Shown here: one piece after another, positions 63,332 to 64,000 of the stretch
How the letters are laid out: the number at the start of each line of letters is the position of its first letter
Position numbering within the stretch: position 1 is the first letter of the stretch
Assembly (NCBI GenBank): GCA_017452445.1
Contig: JAFTMH010000001.1
Span: 62,001-126,000, forward strand
DNA from: Clostridia bacterium
Lineage (GTDB): Bacteria > Bacillota > Clostridia > Christensenellales > UBA1242
Direction: 5' to 3'
DNA: 64,000 bases
Translations under genes and position numbers: made by a program
The notes under the pieces: generated by a model
Database searches by the model: none
What the model saw: only the letters and a program-made list of their open reading frames with translations
Told to the model about the DNA's origin: nothing

Positions 63332-64000
63332 TCAACTTAAGTTGTTTGGATTTATCTCAAAGAAAACCGAACTCTTTGTGTTTGGATTTACAGATTCGTA
63401 AACTTCTTTTTCGATTTCGTCTGCTTTGTCCAACTTAAATCTCATCATAATTTGATATCTAAATTTGTTTTTGATTTTGTTGAGCGGTGCTTTCATAACA
63501 TCCAAATAAACAAAATCTTGTGGATATTTTTCTTTTATTTGCTGTATTTGATTGTAACAAACTTTGCATTCTTGTGCAACTGTTGTTTCGTTTTCGTGTG
63601 TAAACAAAATTCGCACAATCCTTGCATAAGGTGGAAAGTTTGTCACCTTTCGCAAATTGACTTCTTTTTTGAAGAACCCTTTGTAATCATAATTTGTCGC
63701 AAAACGATAAACATAATGTCTTGGACTGTAAGTTTGAAGAATCACTCTGCCTTGCTTTGCACTTCTGCCGGCTCTTCCTGCAACCTGAGTGATAAGTTGA
63801 AATGTCCTTTCAATACTTCTAAAATCTGATTGATACAAACTCTGGTCTGCATCAACAATACCCACCAAAAGCACATCTTCAAAATCATGTCCTTTTGCAA
63901 TCATTTGAGTGCCAACCAAAATTGCTGGTTTTGTGTTTTTGAATTCGTTTAAGATTTGACGATGTCCATTTTTCTTTGAAGTGGTGTCATTGTCCATTCG
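63332..64000 (-). CDS. priA: Primosomal replication helicase PriA, C-terminal part
   Basis: The last 221 or more residues of PriA, running off the right edge. Seen are the helicase C-terminal motifs GTQMIAKGHDFEDVLLVGIVDAD and QVAGRAGRS, then the C-terminal domain FPPYARIVRILFTHE. The zinc region and N-terminal part lie beyond the window. PriA restarts stalled forks. It is the upstream gene of def-fmt in the usual order. Confidence 0.93.
   Translation of the reverse strand, partial: RMDNDTTSKKNGHRQILNEFKNTKPAILVGTQMIAKGHDFEDVLLVGIVDADQSLYQSDFRSIERTFQLITQVAGRAGRSAKQGRVILQTYSPRHYVYRFATNYDYKGFFKKEVNLRKVTNFPPYARIVRILFTHENETTVAQECKVCYNQIQQIKEKYPQDFVYLDVMKAPLNKIKNKFRYQIMMRFKLDKADEIEKEVYESVNPNTKSSVFFEINPNNLS

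Noticed and set aside
1..64000. CRISPR arrays, insertion sequences, rRNA genes
   Set aside because: No regularly spaced repeats, transposase motifs or rRNA segments were seen in the window.

Overview
The window is 64 kb of a low-G+C, endospore-forming Bacillota (Clostridia-type) chromosome. The support is a full early sporulation cassette (spoIIGA-sigE-sigG, spoIIR, spoIVA, a SipL-like DUF3794/LysM protein, sleB-ypeB), a clostridial ymxH/nrdR neighbourhood, a T-box in front of serS, and a MurE with the DNPR motif that goes with meso-diaminopimelate. An uncultured gut clostridium (for example a Christensenellales-like lineage) is plausible, but the genus cannot be fixed from the sequence alone. 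Coding density is high, with about 49 protein genes, and most lie on the minus strand.

Layout, left to right. 1-1.3 kb: the 3' end of a HEPN-like gene, a tRNA-Arg(CCT) and a transglutaminase-like protein. 1.4-8.6 kb: RNase R-type exonuclease, a small membrane protein, spoIVA, plsY and der. 8.6-13.4 kb: feoAB, nrdR, ymxH, sigG and sigE. 13.4-24.5 kb: spoIIGA, a large InlB-repeat surface protein, a zinc-ribbon membrane protein, ftsZ, ftsA, serS with its T-box on the opposite strand, ftsQ/divIB and murA. 24.7-31 kb: an accessory island with a 1272-residue lipoprotein (Asp-box propeller, Big_3 and LamG-like domains), an APH-type kinase, a Nudix hydrolase and a P-loop kinase. 31-40.3 kb: the peptidoglycan precursor cluster, read murC, alpha/beta hydrolase, murF, ddl, murE, mraY, murD, ftsW; murG is not in it. 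40.4-48.1 kb: spoVG, ypeB, sleB, spoIIR, sipL-like, veg and ppdK. 48.3-53.9 kb: two tandem paralogous surface lipoproteins, the first broken by a frameshift. 54-57.8 kb: divergent engB and gtrA, a MarR regulator, tRNA-Glu(CTC), a YwaF-like membrane protein and a P-loop kinase. 57.9-64 kb: a possible GAP1-N2-like protein, then priA-def-fmt-rlmN-rsgA-rpe.

The core genes fit one theme: building wall precursor (murA, murC-F, ddl, mraY), placing the septum (ftsZ, ftsA, ftsQ, ftsW), then switching to asymmetric division and spore development (spoIIGA processing pro-sigma-E after the SpoIIR signal, sigma-G later, SpoIVA/SipL coat basement, SleB/YpeB for germination). Many genes have readable sigma-A promoters (TTGACA-like, 17-nt spacer, TATAAT-like) and strong stem-loop terminators, which are listed below.

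The best leads for something new are: a roughly 100-residue helical module found four times in the tandem lipoproteins, which share a promoter and carry both a lipobox and a C-terminal membrane helix; a divergent pair (engB/gtrA) whose promoters predict leaderless mRNAs; a FeoB with a degenerate G4 motif and a fused Cys-rich tail; a MurF whose usual N-terminal domain is replaced by a membrane domain; and a 23-codon micro-ORF between the serS T-box and serS.
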